Assembly (NCBI GenBank): GCA_030601665.1
Contig: JAUWBP010000010.1
Coordinates: 1 to 15,736 of the forward strand
DNA from: Hadesarchaea archaeon
GTDB lineage: Archaea; Hadarchaeota; Hadarchaeia; Hadarchaeales; Hadarchaeaceae
Length of the DNA: 15,736 bases
Direction of reading: 5' to 3'
The notes beneath the pieces are model-generated. The model made no database searches. It was given only the letters and a program-made list of their open reading frames with translations, and was not told the DNA's origin. This document shows, piece after piece, positions 8,170-14,831 of this stretch (positions are counted from its first letter, which is position 1; each line of letters starts with the position of its first letter). A program made the translations under genes and the position numbers.

Positions 8170-8405
8170 GGCGGGGATAAAAGCCCGCAGAGGAGGCCGA
8201 ACCGGAGCTTAAGGGCAACGGAGAGCCGCGTAAAAACTCGGGCGAAAAACCGGGGGAGGACGCGGATAAGTCTCGTGGAGGAGCGAGGCAAGGCAACGAC
8301 TGTGGGAAAAAGACCCAGACGTGAAAAAGCGGCGAGTGAGTGGAGTGGTCGAGATTTGCAAGCTCGTCGAGGGAGTAGTGGAAGGGTCTAAATCCCCGCC
8401 ATTTT
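8170..8405 (+). ncRNA. Structured RNA B: second tandem homologous RNA, family unknown
   Basis: A paralog of RNA A, about 30 nt longer. The end stem is GGCGGGG (8170-8176) with CCCCGCC (8394-8400), then A and a T-rich tail. Conserved blocks: AAGCCCGCAG (8181-8190), a 28-nt block at 8200-8227, CTGTGGGAAAAAG (8300-8312), TGAAAAAGCGGCG at about 8322-8334, and GAGTAGT plus tail (8373-8405). Between the blocks the sequence has changed, but hairpins remain at matching places: CCGCGT:ACGCGG (8226-8231/8260-8265), CTCG:CGAG (8272-8275/8284-8287), TGGG:CCCA (8303-8306/8314-8317), CGAG:CTCG (8350-8353/8363-8366). Conserved blocks joined by variable stems are typical of functional RNA. The 3' end meets the stop codon of the convergent reductase gene. 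Confidence 0.75.
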
Positions 8406-8410
8406 CTTTT
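8401..8410 (+). terminator. T-rich terminator of RNA B
   Basis: ATTTTCTTTT directly follows the terminal CCCCGCC of RNA B and abuts the stop codon of the reductase gene on the other strand. Confidence 0.5.
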
Positions 8411-9602
8411 AAGGTTTCAGCAGGTAGCGTGAGTATTTCAGGATCCTTTTCAGCTCGAGCGAGGGGAGCAATCGCGGGGCTTTGATTAGGAGAGCTCGGA
8501 GGAGTTTTTCGTGGTGGTCGAAGTCGAAGTGTTTGAGTACCAGCGCTTGCACGTCTTCTCTCTTCAGGAGCTCGAATATTGAATTTAGATCCTCATCGGT
8601 CATTCGCTCAAAAACCCTGCGTACACGAATTCCCAGCTCAAACTCGCGGCCAAATCTCTTCATCACGGCCCGTTCGTACGCGCGAAGCTTCTTGGCAGTG
8701 GGCTCGCTCCCAAGGGCATCCGCCGCGACCTCTGCAGCGAGTTGAGTGCAAGAGAGCCCGACGTAGACGCCGCCGCGCGTGAGGGGCTTGACGTGACCGG
8801 CGGCGTCGCCCACCAGCATCACGCGGTCGGTGTAGATCTTCCTCGTCAGCGGCTCGGGGATGAGCCCAGCGCAGAGGTTGAGAATTTTACCGGATTGGAC
8901 CTTGGTGGATGCTGTCGGGTGAGTCCCTACGAAAGAGAGGAGCTTCCTGAGGGCATCGTCCCGGGTGGTGCCGAGCCCCACGCGGCAGAGGTCGCCGGTC
9001 GGGGTCAACCAAGCGAAGAAGCCAGGGGCGAACGAGCTGCCGAAGTAAAGCTCGGTAGTGTCAGCTCGGACTTCAGCGATAGTTTCGAATTGGGCGCATT
9101 TGAGGTAGCGTGCGTTTTTAAGCAGGCCTGCTTCCCGCGCGACAATCGAAGCCGGGCCGTCTGCGCCGATTACCAAGCGTGCCCTGACTTCGGTTTCACT
9201 TCCACCCTTGAGCTTCACCACTGGCTCGCGCCCGAGTTTGAGTCCCACGCACCTCGTCCTCAGGAGCAGGGTGGCCCCAGCATTCGCGGCTTTTCTCGCC
9301 AGCTCCCGGTCGAAGGCGGCGCGGTCGATTACAAATGCCTCCACCTTGCCGCGAGTTATCTCGACGGGCTCGCTAGATGGGGGGTAGAAAACGGCACGGC
9401 GAAGCTTGCCGAGCACCCATTTTCCCGGCTTGATTTTCAGCTCTCGAAGCCCGTCTACCCCCACTACGCCCGCGCAGCAGGCTGGGTTGCCCACTTCGGC
9501 ATGCTCCTCAATGATTGCAACTTCAAAACCGTGTTTGGCAAGCATCTCGCTGGCGAAGCATCCCGCAGGACCGCCGCCAACCACAGCGACATCTACTCGC
9601 AA
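8409..9602 (-). CDS. Geranylgeranyl reductase family FAD protein (archaeal lipid saturation)
   Basis: It is predicted to reduce the double bonds of geranylgeranyl chains of archaeal ether lipids at the membrane surface, using FAD. The 397-residue protein has the dinucleotide loop VVGGGPAGCFASEML (7-21), a CCAG segment (42-45) typical of the family, GADGP (146-150) and the second FAD motif GDAAGHVKPLTRGGV (265-279). It has no membrane span. I chose the TTG at 9600-9602 (giving MRVDVAVVGGG, the usual N-terminus): AAGGTGAT lies a few bases upstream, and a TATA-like GGTTATTTGG at 9634-9643 predicts a transcript start near 9612. A TTG at 9627-9629 is in frame but would lie upstream of that start. 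Paralogs may reduce other isoprenoids such as quinones, so the exact substrate is open. Confidence 0.88.
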   Translation of the reverse strand: MRVDVAVVGGGPAGCFASEMLAKHGFEVAIIEEHAEVGNPACCAGVVGVDGLRELKIKPGKWVLGKLRRAVFYPPSSEPVEITRGKVEAFVIDRAAFDRELARKAANAGATLLLRTRCVGLKLGREPVVKLKGGSETEVRARLVIGADGPASIVAREAGLLKNARYLKCAQFETIAEVRADTTELYFGSSFAPGFFAWLTPTGDLCRVGLGTTRDDALRKLLSFVGTHPTASTKVQSGKILNLCAGLIPEPLTRKIYTDRVMLVGDAAGHVKPLTRGGVYVGLSCTQLAAEVAADALGSEPTAKKLRAYERAVMKRFGREFELGIRVRRVFERMTDEDLNSIFELLKREDVQALVLKHFDFDHHEKLLRALLIKAPRLLPSLELKRILKYSRYLLKP

Positions 9603-9612
9603 GCTATCACCT
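9603..9612 (-). promoter_or_regulatory. Ribosome binding site deciding the TTG start of the reductase
   Basis: AAGGTGAT on the minus strand is a near-perfect match to the archaeal anti-Shine-Dalgarno complement. It is followed by AGC and the TTG at 9602, so GGTGA is about 4 bases from the start. Confidence 0.5.
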
Positions 9613-9633
9613 TGCAACTTTTTAGGCAACCCT

Positions 9634-9643
9634 CCAAATAACC
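9634..9643 (-). promoter_or_regulatory. TATA-like box of the reductase gene
   Basis: GGTTATTTGG on the minus strand. A 26-base spacing gives a transcript start near 9612, compatible with the TTG at 9602. No equally good box is seen for the divergent gene at 9659; TTTTTAGG at about 9619-9626 is one weak candidate. Confidence 0.35.
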
Positions 9644-9658
9644 CTAACGAGTGATAGG

Positions 9659-10159
9659 ATGCTAGATGTACTCGTGTACTTGCTCTTCGGCTTATTTCTC
9701 TTGATGGTGCCGGGCTTCCTCTTCACGCTCGTGCTCTACCCCCGCAGGGAGAGCCTCGATTTCTGGGAGCGCATGGGGGTGAGCTTGGGCCTAGGTGTGC
9801 TTGTGCTCATTTACCTCGGTTTTGTGCTCGCCCAGCCAGGGGTGAAAATGCTCACCTTAGCACCATTCATACTCGCCGTGCTCGGCGTGTGTCTGCTTTT
9901 TGCATTCATAGCGTACTGGCGCGGGGGGCTGGAGGTGGCCATAATTTATGCGCGTGCGTTGGTGCGAAAGATAAGCAGACTGAGACCGCCCAAGCCCAAG
10001 CCGGTTCCACCTAAGGAAAAACCAACCCCGCCCGAGCAGCCACCCCCACCCAAAGAGCTACCAGCCCCACCTGAAGAGCTACCAGCCCCACCTGAAGAGC
10101 GACCAGCCCAACCGCCCCAACCCCCCGAGGAGAAGCGAGAAAGTGGCGAGGGTGTTTGA
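9659..10159 (+). CDS. DUF1616-like membrane protein with proline-rich C-terminal tail
   Basis: A 166-residue integral membrane protein of unknown function. Three hydrophobic segments are seen: about residues 3-26 (LVYLLFGLFLLMVPGFLF), 38-58 (MGVSLGLGVLVLIYLGFVLA) and 64-87 (MLTLAPFILAVLGVCLLF). The MVPG near the first segment and the following YPRRESLDFWERMGVSLGLG resemble the N-terminal part of archaeal DUF1616 proteins (family resemblance by eye). From about 108 to the end the tail is built of PPK, PPE and LPAPPE units; it is probably disordered and could bind partner proteins. A 21-bp DNA repeat encodes part of it. The 3' end overlaps pth2 by 17 bp, so the two are probably co-transcribed. 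Confidence 0.75.
   Translation: MLDVLVYLLFGLFLLMVPGFLFTLVLYPRRESLDFWERMGVSLGLGVLVLIYLGFVLAQPGVKMLTLAPFILAVLGVCLLFAFIAYWRGGLEVAIIYARALVRKISRLRPPKPKPVPPKEKPTPPEQPPPPKELPAPPEELPAPPEERPAQPPQPPEEKRESGEGV
10055..10117. repeat. Three tandem 21-bp units in the proline-rich tail
   Basis: Units start at 10055, 10076 and 10097. The first two are identical and the third is diverged. They encode ELPAPPE, ELPAPPE and a variant ERPAQPP. Such units expand and contract by slippage, so tail length probably varies between strains. Confidence 0.7.
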
Positions 10160-10508
10160 GTACAAGCAGGTCATCGTCGTTCGAGCCGACCTTGAGATGA
10201 GTCCGGGAAAGCTCGCGACGCAGGTTGCGCACGGTTCCGTGGCATCGGCTGAGCGAGCGAGGAGAGAGAAACAAGAGTGGTTCAAGGCTTGGCTAGGCGA
10301 GGGTCAGAAAAAAGTCGTTGTTAAAGTATCGAGCGATGAGGAATTGAGAGAACTCGAGGCGCATGCGAAGGAATTGAGCTTGCCGTGTGAGTTAATCCAA
10401 GATTCAGGACTTACCGAGTTGCCCCCAAATACTACCACGGTTCTAGCAGTCGGTCCAGCGCCGTCCGAACTGGTGGACAAAGTTACTAGTAAATTGCCCT
10501 TGCTGTAG
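10143..10508 (+). CDS. pth2: Peptidyl-tRNA hydrolase, Pth2 type
   Basis: It frees tRNA from peptidyl-tRNA that drops off the ribosome. The 121-residue protein is normal length for archaeal Pth2. It has the family N-terminus (YKQVIVVRADLEMSPGKLATQVAHGSV), with the conserved Lys, Asp and His of the active-site region. The ending is also typical: ELIQDSGLTELPPNTTTVLAVGPAPSELVDKVT. The GTG at 10143 has GGAG about 10 bases upstream; the in-frame GTG at 10152 is also possible and would match shorter family N-termini. The start lies inside the end of the membrane-protein gene, and thiL begins 9 bases after the stop, so this is one operon. Confidence 0.93.
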   Translation: MARVFEYKQVIVVRADLEMSPGKLATQVAHGSVASAERARREKQEWFKAWLGEGQKKVVVKVSSDEELRELEAHAKELSLPCELIQDSGLTELPPNTTTVLAVGPAPSELVDKVTSKLPLL

Positions 10509-10517
10509 GTGTAGTTG

Positions 10518-11498
10518 ATGAAGCTGAGCGAAGCCGGCGAAAGAGCCTTGGTTGAGTTGGCGCGTAAAATCTGTAGGCGGGGCCCCCGAGTTAGAGTTGG
10601 GATAGGTGACGATGCCGCGGCGATTGATATCGATGGCAGTTGTCTGGTCGCGACCACTGATATGCTCATCGCAAGCAGACATTTCCCACCTCGCATGACA
10701 CCCGAGCAGATGGCCCGCAGGGCGGTCGTGGTTAACCTGAGCGACCTGGCAGCGATGGGGGCCGAACCCCTTGGGCTGATCTTCTCGGTGGGTTTGCCGC
10801 GGGAGCTCGAGGTGAAATTCGTCGAGCGGCTCGTGCGAGGCATGGATGTAGTTGCACGCGAATACGGTACCCACGTTGTCGGTGGGGATCTGGACGAGAG
10901 CAAGGAGGTGGTCATATCGGGGGCGGCCTTCGGCGTGGCCCGCAGGCGGGAGCTCCTGATGCGCTCAGGGGCGAGGGCGGGCGACCTCATCGCGGTGACG
11001 GGCAGGCTGGGGACGGCCGCGGCGGGTTTGAAGCTCTTGCTCAAGAGGCTTCCGGCCAAGGGCTACCGTGCGCTGGTCAGAGCCCAGCTCGAACCGAGAG
11101 CGCGCGTGCGGGAGGGCATGGTCCTGGCGCGGGGTGGCTTTGTTACATCGGCGATAGATGTCACCGATGGGCTCGCGGCGAACCTCTGGCAGCTGGCTCG
11201 AGAGAGCAAAGTCAAGCTCGTCGTTGATCGGGCCAATGTGCCTGAACATCCGCTCGTCAGAAAATTTGTCACCCGGTATGGTTTTGGTGTCGACGATTTC
11301 GTGCTCTTCGGTGGGGAGGATTTTGAATTACTATTTACGGTTCGCCCGAGAGGGTGGGAAAAAGTTCGGCGGGCGCTCAAACGCGTGGGCGCCACACCAG
11401 CCTTAATCGGACATGTGGCCAAAGGCAGAGGAGTTTTTATTCGAGCGAAAGGGAAAACGCGAGCACTGCCGGATCGTGGTTATGAACATTTTAGGTGA
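10518..11498 (+). CDS. thiL: Thiamine-monophosphate kinase
   Basis: ATP-dependent phosphorylation of thiamine monophosphate to thiamine diphosphate, the last step of cofactor synthesis, in the cytoplasm. The 326-residue protein has the PurM/ThiL-like fold motifs: VGIGDDAA (28-34), ATTDMLIASRHF with Asp48, NLSDLAAMGAEP (73-84), VGGDLDES (121-128), SGARAGDLIAVTG (150-162), AIDVTDGLAANL (212-223) and FGGEDFELLF (264-273). These acidic residues bind Mg-ATP in the family. ATG 10518 is chosen because AGGTG lies 6 bases upstream; a TTG immediately before it is less likely. It is the third gene of the operon with the membrane protein and pth2. Its product is the cofactor of pyruvate-converting enzymes, but no other thiamine gene is nearby. 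Confidence 0.95.
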   Translation: MKLSEAGERALVELARKICRRGPRVRVGIGDDAAAIDIDGSCLVATTDMLIASRHFPPRMTPEQMARRAVVVNLSDLAAMGAEPLGLIFSVGLPRELEVKFVERLVRGMDVVAREYGTHVVGGDLDESKEVVISGAAFGVARRRELLMRSGARAGDLIAVTGRLGTAAAGLKLLLKRLPAKGYRALVRAQLEPRARVREGMVLARGGFVTSAIDVTDGLAANLWQLARESKVKLVVDRANVPEHPLVRKFVTRYGFGVDDFVLFGGEDFELLFTVRPRGWEKVRRALKRVGATPALIGHVAKGRGVFIRAKGKTRALPDRGYEHFR

Positions 11499-11582
11499 GC
11501 CCTTTGGACACAGCTCGGGTGATAAATATTCGACAATTTTCAGCGACACACGTATCATCCGCCGAGGCTTTGAGTAGAAGTT

Positions 11583-11592
11583 CTATAAAAAG
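11583..11592 (+). promoter_or_regulatory. TATA box of the pheS-pheT operon
   Basis: CTATAAAAAG within the 138-base gap after thiL. A 26-base spacing puts the start near 11613, about 25 bases before the GTG of pheS. The only ATG nearby (11612) opens a 6-codon frame and is not in the pheS frame. Confidence 0.5.
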
Positions 11593-11636
11593 GGAAAAAT
11601 CATGGTTCCGCAACCCTCATAACTCTACTTTGCCTT

Positions 11637-13193
11637 GTGTTTCTGGGGTTGAAGACCTTGGATATCCGTACGATCATTGATGGCTTGACCCTCCACGAGA
11701 GAAAAGTCCTACTTAGCATCCAGCAGCTCGACGGGAAGGCAGGAGTCACGGACATCGCCCAGCGGGCGGGAGTCGACCAAGCAACGGTGATGCGGGCGGC
11801 GCTTGCCCTCACCCAACATGGCTTGGCCGGAATGCGTGAGGAAAAGTTCTCAAGGGCGGGCCTCACCCAAGAAGGTTTGGAGTACGCGCGCGAGGGCCTG
11901 CCGGAGCGACGCATGCTGGTTGCGCTCGCCAGCTGTGGTCCAGAACTCGTGTATGAAGTGGCTGTCCGCGCGGCCCTCAAGGGGAAACTGGTACAAATAG
12001 CCCTAGCGTGGCTCACGCGCAAGGGCTGGGCCGAATTTCAAAAGCGGCAAGGTAAAACTGTTCTAACCATTACCGAGCAGGGCGGAACGGCGATTTCACA
12101 GAAGTTCGCAGATGAGGCACTGCTCGAGCGATTAGCGTCACGCGTGCATCGTGTCGATGAAATTTCAGCCGACCTGAGAGGAGCTCTCAACACACTGGTC
12201 GAGCGCAAGCTTGTGAAGACCGAAGAGGAAGCTCGGCGGGAGCTGAAGCTGACCGAGTTCGGGAATCAAGCCCTCGCGCTCGGTGTCGAGCTGGTTGAGG
12301 AGGTGAGCGAGCTAACCCACGAGTTGCTCGTGAGCGGGCGTTGGCGGGGGGTTAGACTCAGACGTTATGACGTGGTAGCCCCGGGGGCCCCGGTCCACCC
12401 GGGAAAGGTTCACCCCCAGCAGCAGATCATCGACGAGCTCCGCGAGATCTTGCTCGAGATGGGGTTCGTCGAGATCGGAAGTAACTTTGTCGAATCTGAG
12501 TTCTGGAATTTCGATGCCCTCTTCCAAGCTCAGGATCATCCCGCACGCGAAATTCACGACAGCCTTTCGCTCTCGAAGCCGGAGCGGACTAAACTTCCTT
12601 CACTTGCGTTGGTCAGACGAGTTGCCGCCGCGCACGAACGGGGTGTCGCCGGGTCAAAGGGTTGGGGCTATAAGTTCAACGTAGATGTAAGCCGAAGACC
12701 CGTGCTGTGCTCGCAGACGACCGCCGCAACCGTACGATACCTCGCCTCACACCCGGAGCCCCCCGTCAAGGTTTTCTGCATCGATCGCGTTTATCGCCAC
12801 GAGAAAATCGACTACAAGCACCTCGCCGAATTCTATCAGGCCGAGGGCATCGTGATGGACCCGAAGCTGACGCTGCGGGACATGTTGGGGTACCTGAAGC
12901 AGGTCATGGTTAAGCTGGGGCTCCCGAAGGTGAGGTTCAGGCCGGGCTATTTCCCCTACACTGAACCATCGGTTGAGGCCGATGTCTACTTTCCCGAGAA
13001 GGGCGAGTGGCTTGAGGTTTTAGGTGCCGGCATGTTCAGACCTGAGTTGCTTCGCCCGCTCGGCATTCGCTACCCAGTCTTGGCTTGGGGGATTGGATTC
13101 TCGCGCTTGGCCATGATTAGGCTTGGGATCGAGGATATTCGGGACTTATTTAACAATGATCTTGAGTGGCTTCACACTTGGAGGATGGTTTAG
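11637..13193 (+). CDS. pheS: Phenylalanyl-tRNA synthetase alpha subunit
   Basis: Catalytic subunit of the class II synthetase that charges tRNA-Phe; it works as an alpha2-beta2 tetramer with PheT. The 518-residue protein is the archaeal long form. About 240 N-terminal residues form winged-helix-like, tRNA-binding repeats (LTLHERKVLLSIQQLDGKAGVTDIA and later HGLAGMREEKFSRAGLTQEG). The catalytic domain follows: HPxxQ-type motif (VHPGKVHPQQQ, 253-263), WNFDALFQAQDHPAREIHD (290-308), motif 2 CIDRVYRHEKID (381-392), EVLGAGMFRPELL (460-471) and motif 3 GIGFSRLAMIRLGI (485-498). The GTG at 11637 is the first available start; TTG 11649 or 11658 would remove 4 or 7 residues. It joins directly to pheT. 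Confidence 0.95.
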   Translation: MFLGLKTLDIRTIIDGLTLHERKVLLSIQQLDGKAGVTDIAQRAGVDQATVMRAALALTQHGLAGMREEKFSRAGLTQEGLEYAREGLPERRMLVALASCGPELVYEVAVRAALKGKLVQIALAWLTRKGWAEFQKRQGKTVLTITEQGGTAISQKFADEALLERLASRVHRVDEISADLRGALNTLVERKLVKTEEEARRELKLTEFGNQALALGVELVEEVSELTHELLVSGRWRGVRLRRYDVVAPGAPVHPGKVHPQQQIIDELREILLEMGFVEIGSNFVESEFWNFDALFQAQDHPAREIHDSLSLSKPERTKLPSLALVRRVAAAHERGVAGSKGWGYKFNVDVSRRPVLCSQTTAATVRYLASHPEPPVKVFCIDRVYRHEKIDYKHLAEFYQAEGIVMDPKLTLRDMLGYLKQVMVKLGLPKVRFRPGYFPYTEPSVEADVYFPEKGEWLEVLGAGMFRPELLRPLGIRYPVLAWGIGFSRLAMIRLGIEDIRDLFNNDLEWLHTWRMV

Positions 13194-14831
13194 ATGCCAT
13201 CGATTACCGCGAGCTACCGCGATATTTGCAAGCTGTTGAGAAGGCGAGTCGGGCTGAAGAAGTTGCTGAGGCACTTGACGATGATGGGAATTGGGGCCGA
13301 GGCGGCTGGTGATGAGCTCAAACTTGAGGTGGCCCATAATCGTCCAGATCTGCTCAGCCCCGAAGGCGTGGCTCGGGTGCTCAAGGGCTTCTTGGGCATA
13401 GAGATTGGATTGCCCTGCTACGAGCCGAGCGCATCCGGGGTGACGGTTGAGGTCGACCGGAGCGTCAAGCCCATACGGCCTTCCATCGCAGCGGGTGTGG
13501 TGACCAACGTGAAGCTGACCGACGAGATAGTCGCATCACTCATGCAAGTTCAGGAGAAGCTCCATGCCTCACTTTGCAGAAATCGGCGCAGGGGCTCGAT
13601 AGGAGTCTACGACCTCGATACCATCGAGCCGCCCGTGCGCTACACCACCACGCTGCCCGATGGCATCCGCTTCGTCCCGCTGGAATTCGACCGGGAGCTC
13701 ACCCCCGCTCAGATCCTGCGCGAGCACCCGAAGGGCATCGAGTACGGCTCGATCACACAAGGGTGGTCACGCTACCCGCTGTTAATCGACTCACGGGGTG
13801 TGGTGCTCTCTATACCCCCTATCATCAACAGCGAGTCCACGCGCGTCACGAGCAAGACGAAACGGCTTTTTATCGATGTTACCGGGGAGGACGAGCGCGT
13901 GGCGAACCAATCCCTGACCATCTTGATGACCGGGCTAGCGGAGCGGGGATTTGAACTTCAATCAGTGACGGTCAAGTACCCTCGCAGGCGCGTTCGGACG
14001 CCCGACCTCCGCCCGCGCAGGCACCGCTTGAACGCGCGCAACGCGAACGAGTTCATAGGCATCAACCTGAAACCAAGAGGAATCGCCAAAATTGCGGAGC
14101 GCATGCGCTACGGCATCGCGGATATTTGGGGTGATATTCTGACGCTGCTGGCCCCGCCCTATCGAAGTGACCTGATGCACGAAGTCGACATAGTCGAGGA
14201 TATAGCCATAGGCTACGGCTACGACCAGCTCGAGCCAACCCTGCCGAAGGTTGTGACCACGGGTGAGCGAACGTCGATTGAGCGGTTCAGCGAGCGGGCC
14301 AGGCGAGTTTTGACGGGGCTGGGATTCATGGAAGCTATGACCTACACGCTCACAAACCCACGGACGAACTTCGAGCTCATGCGTGCACGGGGTGAGGCGG
14401 TGGAAATCGCGAACCCGGTGTCGGAGGAGTACACAATTATCAGGAACTCGCTGCTACCCTGTTTGCTTTCGGTGCTGCGAGCGAACCGACGCAACCCGTT
14501 GCCCCAGCGGGTGTTCGAGGTGAGTGATGTCGCCGTTTTAGATGAGGGTGCGGAAACGGGCGCGCGAAATGTACGCCGCGCCGCAGCATCGGTGATAGGT
14601 GAGGGAGCGGGGTTCACCTACATTAAAGCCGTTGCGGAGGCCCTGCTCCGAGAGCTCGGCATCAGCCACGAGGTTCGCCCCATGGAGCACCCCAGCTTCT
14701 TGGAAGGTCGGGCGGCGGAGTTCGTCTCTGATGGCAAGAGCTTGGGCATCGCGGGAGAGATCCATCCCGAAGTCATCCTTGGTTTCGAGCTCGAGCACCC
14801 AGTTGCAATGTTTGAGTTTGACTTGAGGTAG
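13194..14831 (+). CDS. pheT: Phenylalanyl-tRNA synthetase beta subunit
   Basis: Partner of PheS, needed for assembly, tRNA binding and editing of mischarged Tyr-tRNA-Phe. The 545-residue length matches archaeal/eukaryotic PheT, which lacks the long C-terminal anticodon-binding extension of bacteria. Seen: N-terminal core with EVAHNRPDLLSPEGVARVLKG; B3/B4-type editing region around 105-270 (PLLIDSRGVVLSIPPIINSESTRV); B5 region (PDLRPRRHRLNARNANEFIGI ... APPYRSDLMHEVDIVEDIAIGYGYD); and a catalytic-like C-terminal module with GLGFMEAMTYTLTNP and ANPVSEEYTIIRNSLLPCLLSVL. The ATG begins at the base after the pheS stop, with GGAGG about 9 bases upstream inside pheS, so the two are translationally linked. 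Confidence 0.96.
   Translation: MPSITASYRDICKLLRRRVGLKKLLRHLTMMGIGAEAAGDELKLEVAHNRPDLLSPEGVARVLKGFLGIEIGLPCYEPSASGVTVEVDRSVKPIRPSIAAGVVTNVKLTDEIVASLMQVQEKLHASLCRNRRRGSIGVYDLDTIEPPVRYTTTLPDGIRFVPLEFDRELTPAQILREHPKGIEYGSITQGWSRYPLLIDSRGVVLSIPPIINSESTRVTSKTKRLFIDVTGEDERVANQSLTILMTGLAERGFELQSVTVKYPRRRVRTPDLRPRRHRLNARNANEFIGINLKPRGIAKIAERMRYGIADIWGDILTLLAPPYRSDLMHEVDIVEDIAIGYGYDQLEPTLPKVVTTGERTSIERFSERARRVLTGLGFMEAMTYTLTNPRTNFELMRARGEAVEIANPVSEEYTIIRNSLLPCLLSVLRANRRNPLPQRVFEVSDVAVLDEGAETGARNVRRAAASVIGEGAGFTYIKAVAEALLRELGISHEVRPMEHPSFLEGRAAEFVSDGKSLGIAGEIHPEVILGFELEHPVAMFEFDLR

Noticed and set aside
8094..8291. A 65-residue minus-strand ORF across RNA B.
   Set aside because: Arg/Leu/Phe-rich text antisense to a structured RNA with its own promoter; no family resemblance and no ribosome binding site.
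7880..8405. RNase P RNA, SRP RNA or 5S rRNA.
   Set aside because: I could not find the RNase P conserved regions (GAGGAA-type CR I, ACAG-type CR V), the SRP GGAAG/GCAGC domain-S core, or a 5S fold. A short match to the 5S CCGAACxxGGAAGUUAAG region in RNA B (CCGAACCGGAGCTTAAG) is not supported by the rest. The search was by eye only.
8742..9641. A 299-residue plus-strand ORF.
   Set aside because: Antisense shadow of the geranylgeranyl reductase gene; no domain seen.
10304..11059. A 251-residue minus-strand ORF.
   Set aside because: Ser/Thr/Arg-rich antisense shadow of pth2 and thiL.
11499..11636. A small gene between thiL and pheS (61-residue plus-strand ORF).
   Set aside because: The frame overlaps the thiL end and the pheS start, crosses the pheS TATA box, and has no protein-like features.
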